Source of the DNA: Bacteroidaceae bacterium
Lineage (GTDB): Bacteria > Bacteroidota > Bacteroidia > Bacteroidales > Bacteroidaceae
NCBI GenBank assembly: GCA_017383665.1
Contig: JAFNWA010000244.1
Coordinates: 1-7,483, forward strand
Length of the DNA stretch: 7,483 nt
Reading direction: 5' to 3'
The position numbers and the translations under genes are program-made. Below are positions 1 through 7,166 of this stretch, in pieces. The notes beneath the pieces are model-generated. The model saw only the letters and a list, made by a program, of their open reading frames with translations, made no database searches and was not told the origin of the DNA. Within the stretch, counting starts at the first letter, position 1. Each line of letters begins with the position of its first letter.

Positions 1-47
1 GCCGCCTCAATGAAATTTGAATTGAGATATTCGGTAAGCCTTTTCAT
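1..47 (-). CDS. N-terminal fragment of a DUF4435-like protein (cut by window edge)
   Basis: An ATG on the minus strand at 47-45 opens a frame that runs off the window after 15 complete codons, reading MKRLTEYLNSNFIEA. It begins 33 nt after the stop of the ATPase gene on the same strand, so the two are probably co-transcribed. From memory of the family, DUF4435 proteins of Bacteroidales often begin with a similar L-T-E-x-(L/I)-N-S-x-(Y/F)-x-E/G-A-A pattern and are often encoded next to a small AAA/ABC-type ATPase. DUF4435 is a TOPRIM-like effector domain in the PARIS system (AriB). Only 15 residues are visible, so the family assignment rests mainly on this short match plus the neighbour. No catalytic residue can be seen. 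The alternative is an unrelated short downstream gene. Confidence 0.5.
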   Translation of the reverse strand, partial: MKRLTEYLNSNFIEA

Positions 48-80
48 ATCTCAGCAATATTTGCTCTCTGTTCTCTGCTC

Positions 81-905
81 TCACATCGTTATATCTTCCA
101 TCTCTGTTACTGCATCCATCCAACCGTCCATAACGATGGCGGGGGAGTGTGTGCAGAGTATTATCTGCGTGTTGGGATTGAGTGTTCGCACAAGGGTTAT
201 CAACCGTTGCTGCCACTCGATGTGCAATGATATTTCGGGTTCGTCCATGAGCATCACGCTCGGGCGGTTCTCTTGTACAAGTGCTGTAAGCAGTATCACA
301 AGCATCTGCTTCTCACCCGATGAAAGCAGGTAGGGTTGCAGGGTCTCGCCATATTGGTTGAACAGTATCTCGTTGCTGTTGCGTACTATAGTCTTTGCTG
401 TGGCAGAAAATAACTCATCCACAAGATCCTGGAACTGCTTTTTCGGTTTTGTCAATTCCGTGGCAAGACGCTGGTCGTCGGGGTTGCCCGATGTTAGCAA
501 TGAGATAATTCTATTGCCTATGTTCACCTGGTAGTTCAGGTAACGGCGCTGCAGGTTGTATAGTTGCCAGTCGAGCTCGGTGCGTATGTCGGCACCAGAT
601 ACCTTTTCAAGCATCTCACGGCTCATGATAGGGCGGTCTATGCTGCTGATGACATCAAAGTTAATGCTTGTGGCATCCTCCGGATAGAAGGTTATCTTTA
701 CTCCATCTTCCGGGTTACTGGTTATGCACCCGTCATGCATGATGTCAAGGTGTCTTGCCGACCTGTTTATAAAGGTACTTTTGCCGGCACCGTTGTTTCC
801 GCTCAGGATGTTCACATCTGGCCTTAACTCCCAATTCACATGCTTGCGATTGCTCCACAACGACTCAATCTCGATGCTTTTTATGTATTGTGCCATCTTT
901 TCCAT
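81..905 (-). CDS. RecF/ABC-like AAA family ATPase (AAA_15/AAA_21 type)
   Basis: A 274-residue cytosolic ATPase with all the motifs of the ABC/SMC-like nucleotide-binding fold: Walker A GNNGAGKST at residues 36-44, an ABC signature LSSGEKQ at 194-200, Walker B VMLMDEPE at 217-224 (D221, E222), and a switch histidine in CTHSPAI (H253). There are no membrane segments and no TOPRIM domain, so it is not a full OLD-family nuclease; the charged middle region (about 95-180) is probably helical. ATP hydrolysis is well supported but the target is unknown. The ATG at 905 is preferred over a TTG at 929, because the predicted promoter at 931-961 would start transcription near 925, downstream of the TTG. 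A second ATG at 896 is also possible. The next gene on this strand looks like DUF4435, which suggests a PARIS-like ATPase-effector pair, but known AriA ATPases are, as I recall, larger. Confidence 0.88.
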   Translation of the reverse strand: MEKMAQYIKSIEIESLWSNRKHVNWELRPDVNILSGNNGAGKSTFINRSARHLDIMHDGCITSNPEDGVKITFYPEDATSINFDVISSIDRPIMSREMLEKVSGADIRTELDWQLYNLQRRYLNYQVNIGNRIISLLTSGNPDDQRLATELTKPKKQFQDLVDELFSATAKTIVRNSNEILFNQYGETLQPYLLSSGEKQMLVILLTALVQENRPSVMLMDEPEISLHIEWQQRLITLVRTLNPNTQIILCTHSPAIVMDGWMDAVTEMEDITM

Positions 906-930
906 AATAGTGCGCTCTATGTGATGCAAG

Positions 931-961
931 CAAATTTATACAATGTTTGTGTAAATTCAAA
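931..961 (-). promoter_or_regulatory. Bacteroidota-type promoter for the ATPase gene
   Basis: Read on the minus strand, TTTG (961-958) is followed after exactly 19 nt by TAAATTTG (938-931). This matches the Bacteroidota primary sigma factor consensus, -33 TTTG and -7 TAnnTTTG. Transcription would start near 925, giving a leader of about 20 nt before the ATG at 905. Confidence 0.72.
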
Positions 962-1011
962 TAACAAAAAGTAAATTATATTTAAAAATACAAAAAATGT
1001 CATCCCTATTC

Positions 1012-1042
1012 TTCTTTTCTCGCCTGTTTGTGATTATCTTTG
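1012..1042 (+). promoter_or_regulatory. Probable promoter of the kinase-rpoN-esterase operon
   Basis: TATCTTTG at 1035-1042 is an exact match to the Bacteroidota -7 element TAnnTTTG. The matching -33 position 19 nt upstream (1012-1015) reads TTCT rather than TTTG, so the upstream element is weak and may rely on an activator. Transcription would start near 1049, about 30 nt before the ATG. The DNA at 958-1000 just upstream is very A/T-rich. Confidence 0.5.
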
Positions 1043-1048
1043 AACATG

Positions 1049-1061
1049 CACGGGTCCCGTG
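1049..1061 (+). promoter_or_regulatory. 13-bp palindrome at predicted transcription start
   Basis: CACGGGTCCCGTG is a perfect inverted repeat with 6-bp arms around a single T. It lies immediately downstream of the TATCTTTG element and 19 nt before the kinase ATG. It is GC-rich in an otherwise A/T-rich spacer. A one-base centre is too tight for a full RNA hairpin, so a DNA operator bound by a dimer is more natural than an RNA structure. No regulator is identified. Confidence 0.35.
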
Positions 1062-1080
1062 ACAATTTAAAAAGACTGGT

Positions 1081-2724
1081 ATGATACGCATTTTTTGTAA
1101 GAACAACGGTGTTACAAGGGAGTTCCCCAGCGGTGTGTCGCTAAGGGAAATTTATGATTCTTTTGAACTTGATATGCCCTATGGCCCTATTGCTGCCCGT
1201 GTGAACAATGTTACCGAGGGGCTTGCGTTAAGACTCTATCGCCACAAGGATGTGGAGTTTATTGATGTTACCACCGATGACGGAATGCGCATGTATGTGC
1301 GCTCGCTCACCTTTATTTTCATGAAGGCAATGAACGAACTGTTCCCTGGCGAGACAGTGCGTTTCGAGAATGCGATCTCAAAAGGCTATTATTGTCGTAG
1401 GGATTTGCCCTTGACTGACGAGCAGGTAGTTCTTCTGCGCGAAAGAATGCAGCGTGTCATTGACTGTGACATCCCTTTTAATAGAGTGGAGTGCCACACT
1501 GCCGATGCCATTGAACTGTTCAATAGTGTAGGGCGCGTGGACAAGGTGCGTCTATTGGAGACTTACGACCACTTGTACACAAGTTATTACGAACTTGATG
1601 GCTATATTGACAGCTATTATAACGGACTTGTTCCTAGTACCGGATATATAAAGTTATTTGAAATTGAGAAATATGACGATGGCATATTACTCCGTATTCC
1701 TAATAAGGAACGCCCAACAGAACTTGAGGACAAGGTCCCACAGGAGAAACTGCACGAACTTTTCGAGGAACGCCTGCAATGGCATCAGAAGATGGGGGTT
1801 GAGACAATAGGAGACTTCAATAAAGCTGTGCGTGCCGGTTTTGGAATAGACCTGGTAAATGTGTCCGAGGTGTTACAGGAGCGTCGTCTCTCGCTCATTG
1901 CCGATGAGATTGCGCAGCGCGGAGCAAGGGTGGTGTTAATTGCCGGTCCATCTTCATCGGGCAAGACTACATTCAGCAAACGCCTTGGAATACAGCTGCT
2001 TGCATGCGGTCTTAGACCGTACGCAATATCGCTTGATGACTATTTCGTTAACCGCACACATACACCGCGCAAACCCGATGGAGACTACGATTTTGAATCG
2101 ATCCACTCCATTGATCTGCCATATTTCAACGAATCGTTGAGTCGCATACTCGGTGGCGAAGAGGTTGATTTGCCCACATACAATTTCAAGAGCGGCGAGC
2201 GCGAGTTCAATGGCAACAGCCTGAAACTGGAACCTCATATGGTGCTGGTGATTGAGGGCACGCATGCGCTTAACCCAATGCTCACCATGCAGATACCCGA
2301 CAACGACAAGTACCGCATCTATGTTTCTGCGCTTACTTCAATAAAACTCGATTATCACAACTACATATCAACATCTGATAATCGCCTGCTGCGCCGCATG
2401 ATACGAGATGCAAAATACCGCGGCTACTCGGCGCGCGAAACCATCATGCGCTGGCCCGATGTGCGCCGTGGCGAGGAAAAATGGATATTCCCCTATCAAG
2501 AGAATGCAGATGTAATGTTCAATTCGTCGCTTTTCTATGAGCTTGCTGTCTTTAAATCGCAGGCCGAACCCATGCTGCGTGCCGTACCCGAGAACTGCAC
2601 TGAGTATTCCGAGGCGCAAAGGCTTTTGCGTTTCCTGGATTATATTGTACCTTTGCAGGACAAGGAACTGCCACCGACATCGCTTGCGCGTGAATTCTTG
2701 GGTGGAAGCAGTTTCAAGTATTGA
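1081..2724 (+). CDS. Nucleoside (uridine-type) kinase with ThrRS-like TGS N-terminus
   Basis: This 547-residue cytosolic protein joins an N-terminal region like that of threonyl-tRNA synthetase to a C-terminal uridine/phosphoribulokinase-type P-loop kinase. Residues 1-62 resemble a TGS domain. Residues about 70-165 resemble the ThrRS editing domain (RSLTFIFMKAMNELFP, then KGYYCRRD). The kinase part begins near 285, with Walker A GPSSSGKTT at 289-297, SLDDYF at 317-322, PTYNFKSGER at 365-374 and IEGTHAL at 391-397, as in uridine/cytidine kinases. It probably phosphorylates a nucleoside in pyrimidine salvage, but the exact substrate is not shown. The architecture and length match what I know of Bacteroidetes nucleoside kinases of about 550 residues. 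The HSxxH motif of active ThrRS editing domains is replaced by RSLTF (74-78). It is the first gene of a probable operon with rpoN, and the ATG has an A-rich upstream stretch but no clear Shine-Dalgarno. Confidence 0.88.
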   Translation: MIRIFCKNNGVTREFPSGVSLREIYDSFELDMPYGPIAARVNNVTEGLALRLYRHKDVEFIDVTTDDGMRMYVRSLTFIFMKAMNELFPGETVRFENAISKGYYCRRDLPLTDEQVVLLRERMQRVIDCDIPFNRVECHTADAIELFNSVGRVDKVRLLETYDHLYTSYYELDGYIDSYYNGLVPSTGYIKLFEIEKYDDGILLRIPNKERPTELEDKVPQEKLHELFEERLQWHQKMGVETIGDFNKAVRAGFGIDLVNVSEVLQERRLSLIADEIAQRGARVVLIAGPSSSGKTTFSKRLGIQLLACGLRPYAISLDDYFVNRTHTPRKPDGDYDFESIHSIDLPYFNESLSRILGGEEVDLPTYNFKSGEREFNGNSLKLEPHMVLVIEGTHALNPMLTMQIPDNDKYRIYVSALTSIKLDYHNYISTSDNRLLRRMIRDAKYRGYSARETIMRWPDVRRGEEKWIFPYQENADVMFNSSLFYELAVFKSQAEPMLRAVPENCTEYSEAQRLLRFLDYIVPLQDKELPPTSLAREFLGGSSFKY

Positions 2725-2742
2725 TAGTTTATAAACAGCAGA

Positions 2743-4179
2743 ATGTCAAACAGTAGATTTACACAAACCCAACAACAGCAGCAGACGCTTTCCCAAACCC
2801 TGTCGCCCCAGCAATTGCTTGCCGTGCAACTGCTTGAGATGACAACGGTTGAGATTGAGGAGAGGGTGCGAGGCGAGGTGATGGATAACCCCGCCCTTGA
2901 TGCCATTGAACCCGATGAGGCTATGCCCCAGGGGGGTGGGGATGATGTTGATACCCCAGATATCTACTCAGTTGATGCAGACGATGATTATAGCGGCAAT
3001 GATGACATACCTGTTGCATCGTCGGGTTTTTCCACTTCGATTGATTCCACATTGGGCGATGCTGCCTTGTTCGGTGACTCGCTCATGGAACAGCTTGGCG
3101 AGCTCTCGCTCTCTCCCGACGAACATGCCATTGGCGAATATCTGATAGGTTCGCTCGATGAGGACGGCCTGTTGCGCAAGCCGCTGTCCGAGATTGAGGA
3201 TGAACTGCTCATATACAACAATATCTCCACCACTGAAACCTTGCTGCAGTCGGTGCTTGCTGCCATACAGACATTTGAACCGGCCGGTATTGCTGCACGC
3301 GATCTGCGTGAGTGTCTGCTCCTGCAATTGGAGCGCAGCACATCGGTCAAGGACTATTCGTTGCACAAAAGGATTCTGACAGAGTGCTACGATGAGTTTG
3401 CCGGCAAGCGTTGGAATGTTATCCCCGAAAAACTTGGACATTCGGCCGATGAGTGCCGCGATGCCATTGCCGATATTGTCCGTCTCAATCCGCGACCGGG
3501 AGCGTCGCTTGCCGAGGGTGTCGGCTTTAGCCGCCAGCAGGTGATGCCCGATTTTCTTCTTGAGATAACCGATGACAATGTCTATGTATCGCTCAATAAC
3601 TCCCATGTCCCCTCGCTGCGTGTGAACGGTGATTTCTTGCAGATGCTTGATGAGCAGGTTGCCGGCAATAACGCCGAACAGCGTGCTGCGGCACTCTTCC
3701 TGCGCCAAAAAATCGATGCGGCAAAAGGATTCATAAGTGCTGTGCAGCAACGCGAAATGACAATGCTGGGGACAATGAAGGCAATAGCGGCGTTGCAAAA
3801 GGAGTATTTCCTGAGTGGTGGCGATGAGGCTTTTCTCAAACCAATGATTCTGGAGGATGTTGCCAATATCGCAGGCTATGACATCTCTACAGTGTCGCGT
3901 GTGTGCAACAGCAAGTATGTGCAGACGCCATGGAGTGTAACCCCGTTGAAATACTATTTTAGTGACGGTGTGGCAATGCTCGATGGTACCACACAGTCCG
4001 TGTATGAACTGTTCCGTGTTATCCGTGAACTCATTGCCGATGAGGACAAGACCAATCCGCTTACCGACCAGGCTCTGCAGGAGATGCTTGTCGGGCAAGG
4101 TTACAATGTCGCACGCCGCACGGTTGCCAAGTACCGCGAGCAGTTGAATATCCCTGTGGCCAGGTTGCGCAGGGAGTGA
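2743..4179 (+). CDS. rpoN: RNA polymerase sigma-54 factor
   Basis: Sigma-54 directs RNA polymerase to -24/-12 promoters, where opening needs an AAA+ enhancer-binding activator. At 478 residues it is full length compared with about 477 in E. coli. Region I (residues 1-50) is glutamine-rich and carries the characteristic L-S-P-Q-Q-L and E-M-x-x-x-E-I-E-E signature. Region II (about 52-100) is strongly acidic (DDVDTPD, DADDDYSGNDD). A core-binding region follows (about 105-330). The helix-turn-helix lies near 368-395 (ILEDVANIAGYDISTVSRV, then CNSKYVQTPWS). The diagnostic RpoN box ARRTVAKYRE sits at 457-466. The gene starts 18 nt after the kinase stop, so it is probably co-transcribed. No enhancer-binding protein is encoded in the window. 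A convincing -24/-12 target promoter was not found here. Confidence 0.97.
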   Translation: MSNSRFTQTQQQQQTLSQTLSPQQLLAVQLLEMTTVEIEERVRGEVMDNPALDAIEPDEAMPQGGGDDVDTPDIYSVDADDDYSGNDDIPVASSGFSTSIDSTLGDAALFGDSLMEQLGELSLSPDEHAIGEYLIGSLDEDGLLRKPLSEIEDELLIYNNISTTETLLQSVLAAIQTFEPAGIAARDLRECLLLQLERSTSVKDYSLHKRILTECYDEFAGKRWNVIPEKLGHSADECRDAIADIVRLNPRPGASLAEGVGFSRQQVMPDFLLEITDDNVYVSLNNSHVPSLRVNGDFLQMLDEQVAGNNAEQRAAALFLRQKIDAAKGFISAVQQREMTMLGTMKAIAALQKEYFLSGGDEAFLKPMILEDVANIAGYDISTVSRVCNSKYVQTPWSVTPLKYYFSDGVAMLDGTTQSVYELFRVIRELIADEDKTNPLTDQALQEMLVGQGYNVARRTVAKYREQLNIPVARLRRE

Positions 4180-4193
4180 TAAAATACCCATTT

Positions 4194-5048
4194 ATGAAAC
4201 GCTGTATCACCCTTTTCATCCTGTTGTTGGCTGTTGCAGTGCAGCCGTATGCTCAGGATCATTCATATCCCGGACTCATGGAGTGCGAGATGCAGAGTGA
4301 AATCCTTGGTTGTACCAAGAAATACTGTATATATCTTCCCCATGGATATGCCGATGAAAGCAGGAGTTTTCCAGTGCTCTATCTCTTGCACGGCCTCACC
4401 GACACGCATACCGCGTGGCGAGATAAGGGGAATCTACAGGAGATAGCGACAGAGAATTTCCGGTCGGGCAAGGCACAGGAGATGATAATCGTGATGCCCG
4501 ATGCCGGTACCACCTACGACGGCTATTTCAATAGTGACTGTTGGCGTTACGAGGATTTCTTCTTTCAGGAATTCATTCCGCACATCGAAAGTACATACCG
4601 CATTATCCCCGACAAGCAGCACCGTGCTATCGCCGGCCTCTCGATGGGTGGCGGCGGAACAACATGGTATGCAATAAACCACAGCGATATGTTCTCCAGC
4701 GCCTATGCCATGAGCGCGCTCATGGGGCTTGTAGAGAACAGTTGGATAACACATGACCCCGATGCCCGCCGCAGAGTGTTCATGGAGAGTGCTGTGGCAT
4801 GCAACAATATCACGGCAATAGAGGATGCTACACAGGAACTGTGTACCAAGATAGCGTCTGTACGCTGGTTTATAGATGTGGGCGATGATGATTTTCTCTT
4901 CGACAACAACATGGAATTCATTAAAGCAATGCGCCAAAAGCGCATCCCCTACCAATTGCGTGTGCGCGACGGTGCCCATGTGTGGCAATATTGGCAGGAT
5001 GCGTTGCGTATCGCGCTCCCGTTTGTTTCCGAAGGATTTGGCAATTAA
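4194..5048 (+). CDS. Exported alpha/beta-hydrolase esterase (CE1 / esterase D-like)
   Basis: This 284-residue serine hydrolase has an N-terminal signal peptide: MKR, a hydrophobic core at residues 5-16, and probable cleavage after YA at residue 20, leaving Gln first. It should act in the periplasm or outside the cell. The fold markers are PVLYLLHG (oxyanion strand), the nucleophile elbow GLSMGG at 148-153 (Ser150), GDDDFLFDN with probable catalytic Asp233, and GAHVWQYW with His262. These together form a complete triad. The family includes feruloyl and acetylxylan esterases, S-formylglutathione hydrolase and antigen-85-like enzymes; the secreted location favours a carbohydrate-ester substrate, but this is inferred. 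The ATG at 4194 is chosen over a GTG at 4176 that overlaps the rpoN stop, because it puts the positively charged n-region of the signal peptide at the N-terminus. It starts 14 nt after rpoN, probably in the same operon. No CBM or cellulosomal module is attached. Confidence 0.87.
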   Translation: MKRCITLFILLLAVAVQPYAQDHSYPGLMECEMQSEILGCTKKYCIYLPHGYADESRSFPVLYLLHGLTDTHTAWRDKGNLQEIATENFRSGKAQEMIIVMPDAGTTYDGYFNSDCWRYEDFFFQEFIPHIESTYRIIPDKQHRAIAGLSMGGGGTTWYAINHSDMFSSAYAMSALMGLVENSWITHDPDARRRVFMESAVACNNITAIEDATQELCTKIASVRWFIDVGDDDFLFDNNMEFIKAMRQKRIPYQLRVRDGAHVWQYWQDALRIALPFVSEGFGN

Positions 5049-5075
5049 ATACCCTTTTTCTTATTCCTTAGAATA

Positions 5076-5106
5076 TTTGCAGATTGAGAAAATAACAGTA
5101 AATTTG
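5076..5106 (+). promoter_or_regulatory. Strong Bacteroidota-type promoter for fbp
   Basis: TTTG at 5076-5079 and TAAATTTG at 5099-5106 are separated by exactly 19 nt, a full match to the Bacteroidota -33/-7 consensus. The -7 element and the spacing are the same as in the promoter of the minus-strand ATPase gene. Transcription would start near 5113, about 55 nt before the fbp ATG. This indicates that fbp is expressed independently of the rpoN operon. Confidence 0.75.
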
Positions 5107-5114
5107 CAGTAATG

Positions 5115-5149
5115 AGCAGGTAAGGAGCTTTTGTGCTCTGTTGCCTGTT
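5115..5149 (+). promoter_or_regulatory. 5' leader hairpin of fbp mRNA
   Basis: The arm at 5115-5128 (containing CAGGTAAGGAGC) pairs with 5135-5149 (containing GCTCTGTTGCCTG) around the loop TTTTGT. The stem has about 14 base pairs including three G-T wobbles and one bulged G (5140). It begins within a few bases of the predicted transcription start and ends 18 nt before the ATG. No run of T follows, so it does not look like an intrinsic terminator. It may protect the 5' end or regulate translation. Confidence 0.5.
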
Positions 5150-5167
5150 ATAAAGCAATGATGTATT

Positions 5168-7159
5168 ATGGCAAAACAGCACATAACAATTGAAGAGGTT
5201 AAGGAAGATCTCCGCTATCTGCGTCTGCTGGCACGCGATTTCCCCACCGTGTCGAGCGTGACAACTGAAATCATCAACCTTGAGGCAATCCTGCATCTGC
5301 CCAAGCCTACGGAGCATTTCCTTGCCGATGTACACGGCGAGCACGAGGCTTTCCAACATATCCTGCGCAACGCGTCGGGAAACATCAAGCGTAAGGTAAA
5401 TGATCTTTTCGGTGATACCATTACAGCCGAGGAGAAGAAGGATTTGTGCACTCTAATCTATTATCCCGAGGAGAAACTCAAACTTGTAAAGCAGTCGGAT
5501 GTTGACCTTGACGAGTACTATAAGCGTTCACTGAACCGCCTTATTGTGGTTTGCCGCAATGTGTCGTCAAAATATACCCGTTCAAAAGTGCGTAAGAGCC
5601 TCCCTGAGGAGTATGTGTATATTATTGAGGAACTTTTGCACGAGAGCGACGACTACCGGAACAAGCAGGCCTATCTGGAAGTTATTGTCGATACAATTAT
5701 AGGTACAGGCCGTGCCGGCCATTTCATAACAGCACTCTGTTATCTTATACAAAGACTGATCGTCGATCGCCTGCATATCCTTGGCGATATATTTGACCGT
5801 GGCCCGGGTGCGCATCATATCATGGATGCGCTGTGCGATTACCATCATTTGGATATTACTTGGGGTAACCACGATGTGCTGTGGATGGGTGCCGCTGCAG
5901 GAAATACCTGCTGTATCGCAAGTGTGTTGCGCTTGTCGTTACGCGATGCCAACACAACTACCCTTGAAGAGGGTTATGCGATAAATATGGTTCCGCTTGC
6001 AACATTTGCAATGGAACAATATGCCGATGACCCTTGTACGATATATCAACCCCGTGTGGATGAGGAGCGTACCAACTTCAACGAGAAGGATGTGCGACTC
6101 ATTGCCCAGATGCACAAGGCTATCTCAGTAATAGAGTTCAAACTCTCGGGGCAAATTGCGATGAAGCACCCCGAGTGGAACATGATGGACCGTTGTCTCA
6201 TGGAGTTCATTGACAAGGAGCGCGGTATCATAACCATTGATGGCAAGGAGTATGAACTTGGCGACAAGCTGTGGCCAACGCTTGACCCGTCGAATCCGTA
6301 TGCCCTCACTCCGGAGGAACAGGATGTCATAGACCGTCTGCGTCACTCGTTCATGCGCAGTGAGCGCTTGCAGAACCATGTGAATTGTCTGCTTATGCGT
6401 GGCGGTATGTTTGTTATATATAACTCGAACCTTATGTTCCATGCAGCTGTTCCCATCAACGAGGACGGTACAATGCGCGAGGTTGTCTTTGACGGCGTAC
6501 CGGTGAAGGGTAAGGAACTGATGAAGAAGGTTGAGCGCATGGCGCGAACAGCCTTTGATAGTGATGTCGATGAGGCTACACGCGAAAAGTATGCCGACTT
6601 CTTCTGGTATTTGTGGTGCGGCCCCGAGTCACCTCTCTTCGGCAAGGCGAAGATGGCTACATTCGAGCGTTATTTGCTCGATGACAAGGAGGTGCAGAAA
6701 GAACCAAAAGGGTGGTACTATATCCTGCGCGACAATGCCGAGGTGTGCGATTATATTCTTGATGAGTTCGGTGTCAAGGGTAACCACCGCCACATTATCA
6801 ACGGTCATGTGCCTGTGCGTGTGTTCAAGGGTGAGACTCCAATCAAGGCCGATGGCCGCCTGATGGTCATTGACGGCGGTTTCTCAAAGATTTACCACAA
6901 TCGTACAGGTATTGCCGGCTATACATTGGTTTATCACAGCCGTGGCTTTGAACTTGTGCAGCTTACTCCGTTTACATCGACCGAAGAGGCTATCCTCAAC
7001 GGAACCGATATTGCCGGTACAATAAACATTGTGGAGATTGTTGGTGAACGCGAAAAGGTGCGCGATACCGACATAGGCCGTGGCATCATGGTGAAGATTG
7101 CCGACCTTGAGCGACTGCTCTACGCTTACCGCAAGGGTGTGATAAAAGAAAGACCGTAG
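5168..7159 (+). CDS. fbp: Fructose-1,6-bisphosphatase, class III
   Basis: This cytosolic enzyme hydrolyses fructose 1,6-bisphosphate to fructose 6-phosphate, the committed step of gluconeogenesis. At 663 residues it has the usual length of class III FBPases of Bacteroidota and Firmicutes, which are unrelated to the classical class I enzyme. The metallophosphatase core is intact: DVHGE at 54-58 (D54, H56), GDIFDRG at 206-212 (D207, D210), GNHD at 233-236 (N234, H235) and NGHVPV at 545-550 (H547). These residues bind a two-metal centre in this superfamily. There is a long insertion between the GNHD and NGHVP motifs, as expected for the class. The gene has its own predicted promoter and leader hairpin. 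The ATG at 5168 is preceded by out-of-frame ATGs at 5158 and 5161 and by no Shine-Dalgarno. It ends at a TAG just before a repeat-rich region. Confidence 0.96.
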   Translation: MAKQHITIEEVKEDLRYLRLLARDFPTVSSVTTEIINLEAILHLPKPTEHFLADVHGEHEAFQHILRNASGNIKRKVNDLFGDTITAEEKKDLCTLIYYPEEKLKLVKQSDVDLDEYYKRSLNRLIVVCRNVSSKYTRSKVRKSLPEEYVYIIEELLHESDDYRNKQAYLEVIVDTIIGTGRAGHFITALCYLIQRLIVDRLHILGDIFDRGPGAHHIMDALCDYHHLDITWGNHDVLWMGAAAGNTCCIASVLRLSLRDANTTTLEEGYAINMVPLATFAMEQYADDPCTIYQPRVDEERTNFNEKDVRLIAQMHKAISVIEFKLSGQIAMKHPEWNMMDRCLMEFIDKERGIITIDGKEYELGDKLWPTLDPSNPYALTPEEQDVIDRLRHSFMRSERLQNHVNCLLMRGGMFVIYNSNLMFHAAVPINEDGTMREVVFDGVPVKGKELMKKVERMARTAFDSDVDEATREKYADFFWYLWCGPESPLFGKAKMATFERYLLDDKEVQKEPKGWYYILRDNAEVCDYILDEFGVKGNHRHIINGHVPVRVFKGETPIKADGRLMVIDGGFSKIYHNRTGIAGYTLVYHSRGFELVQLTPFTSTEEAILNGTDIAGTINIVEIVGEREKVRDTDIGRGIMVKIADLERLLYAYRKGVIKERP

Positions 7160-7166
7160 TAGCGAG

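Noticed and set aside
2968..4191. Long minus-strand open frame (about 407 codons) opposite rpoN
   Set aside because: It lies antisense to a clearly real rpoN gene, has no recognisable motifs, and is a composition shadow.
4176..4193. GTG start for the esterase overlapping the rpoN stop
   Set aside because: It would add six residues in front of a well-formed signal peptide; the ATG at 4194 gives a normal MKR n-region.
5049..5075. Intrinsic terminator for the rpoN-esterase operon in the T-rich stretch after the esterase stop
   Set aside because: The T-rich stretch CCCTTTTTCTTATTCC has no preceding stem, so a terminator cannot be supported here.
5158..5193. Eleven-codon upstream frame beginning ATGATG that overlaps the fbp start out of frame
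   Set aside because: There is no ribosome binding site and the frame mostly reads fbp sequence in another phase; regulation by it is possible but unsupported.
5229..5243. Sigma-54-like promoter match TGGCACG-N4-TTCC
   Set aside because: It lies inside the fbp coding frame near its start, the essential -12 GC reads CC, and the bases are explained by the codons for LARDFP.
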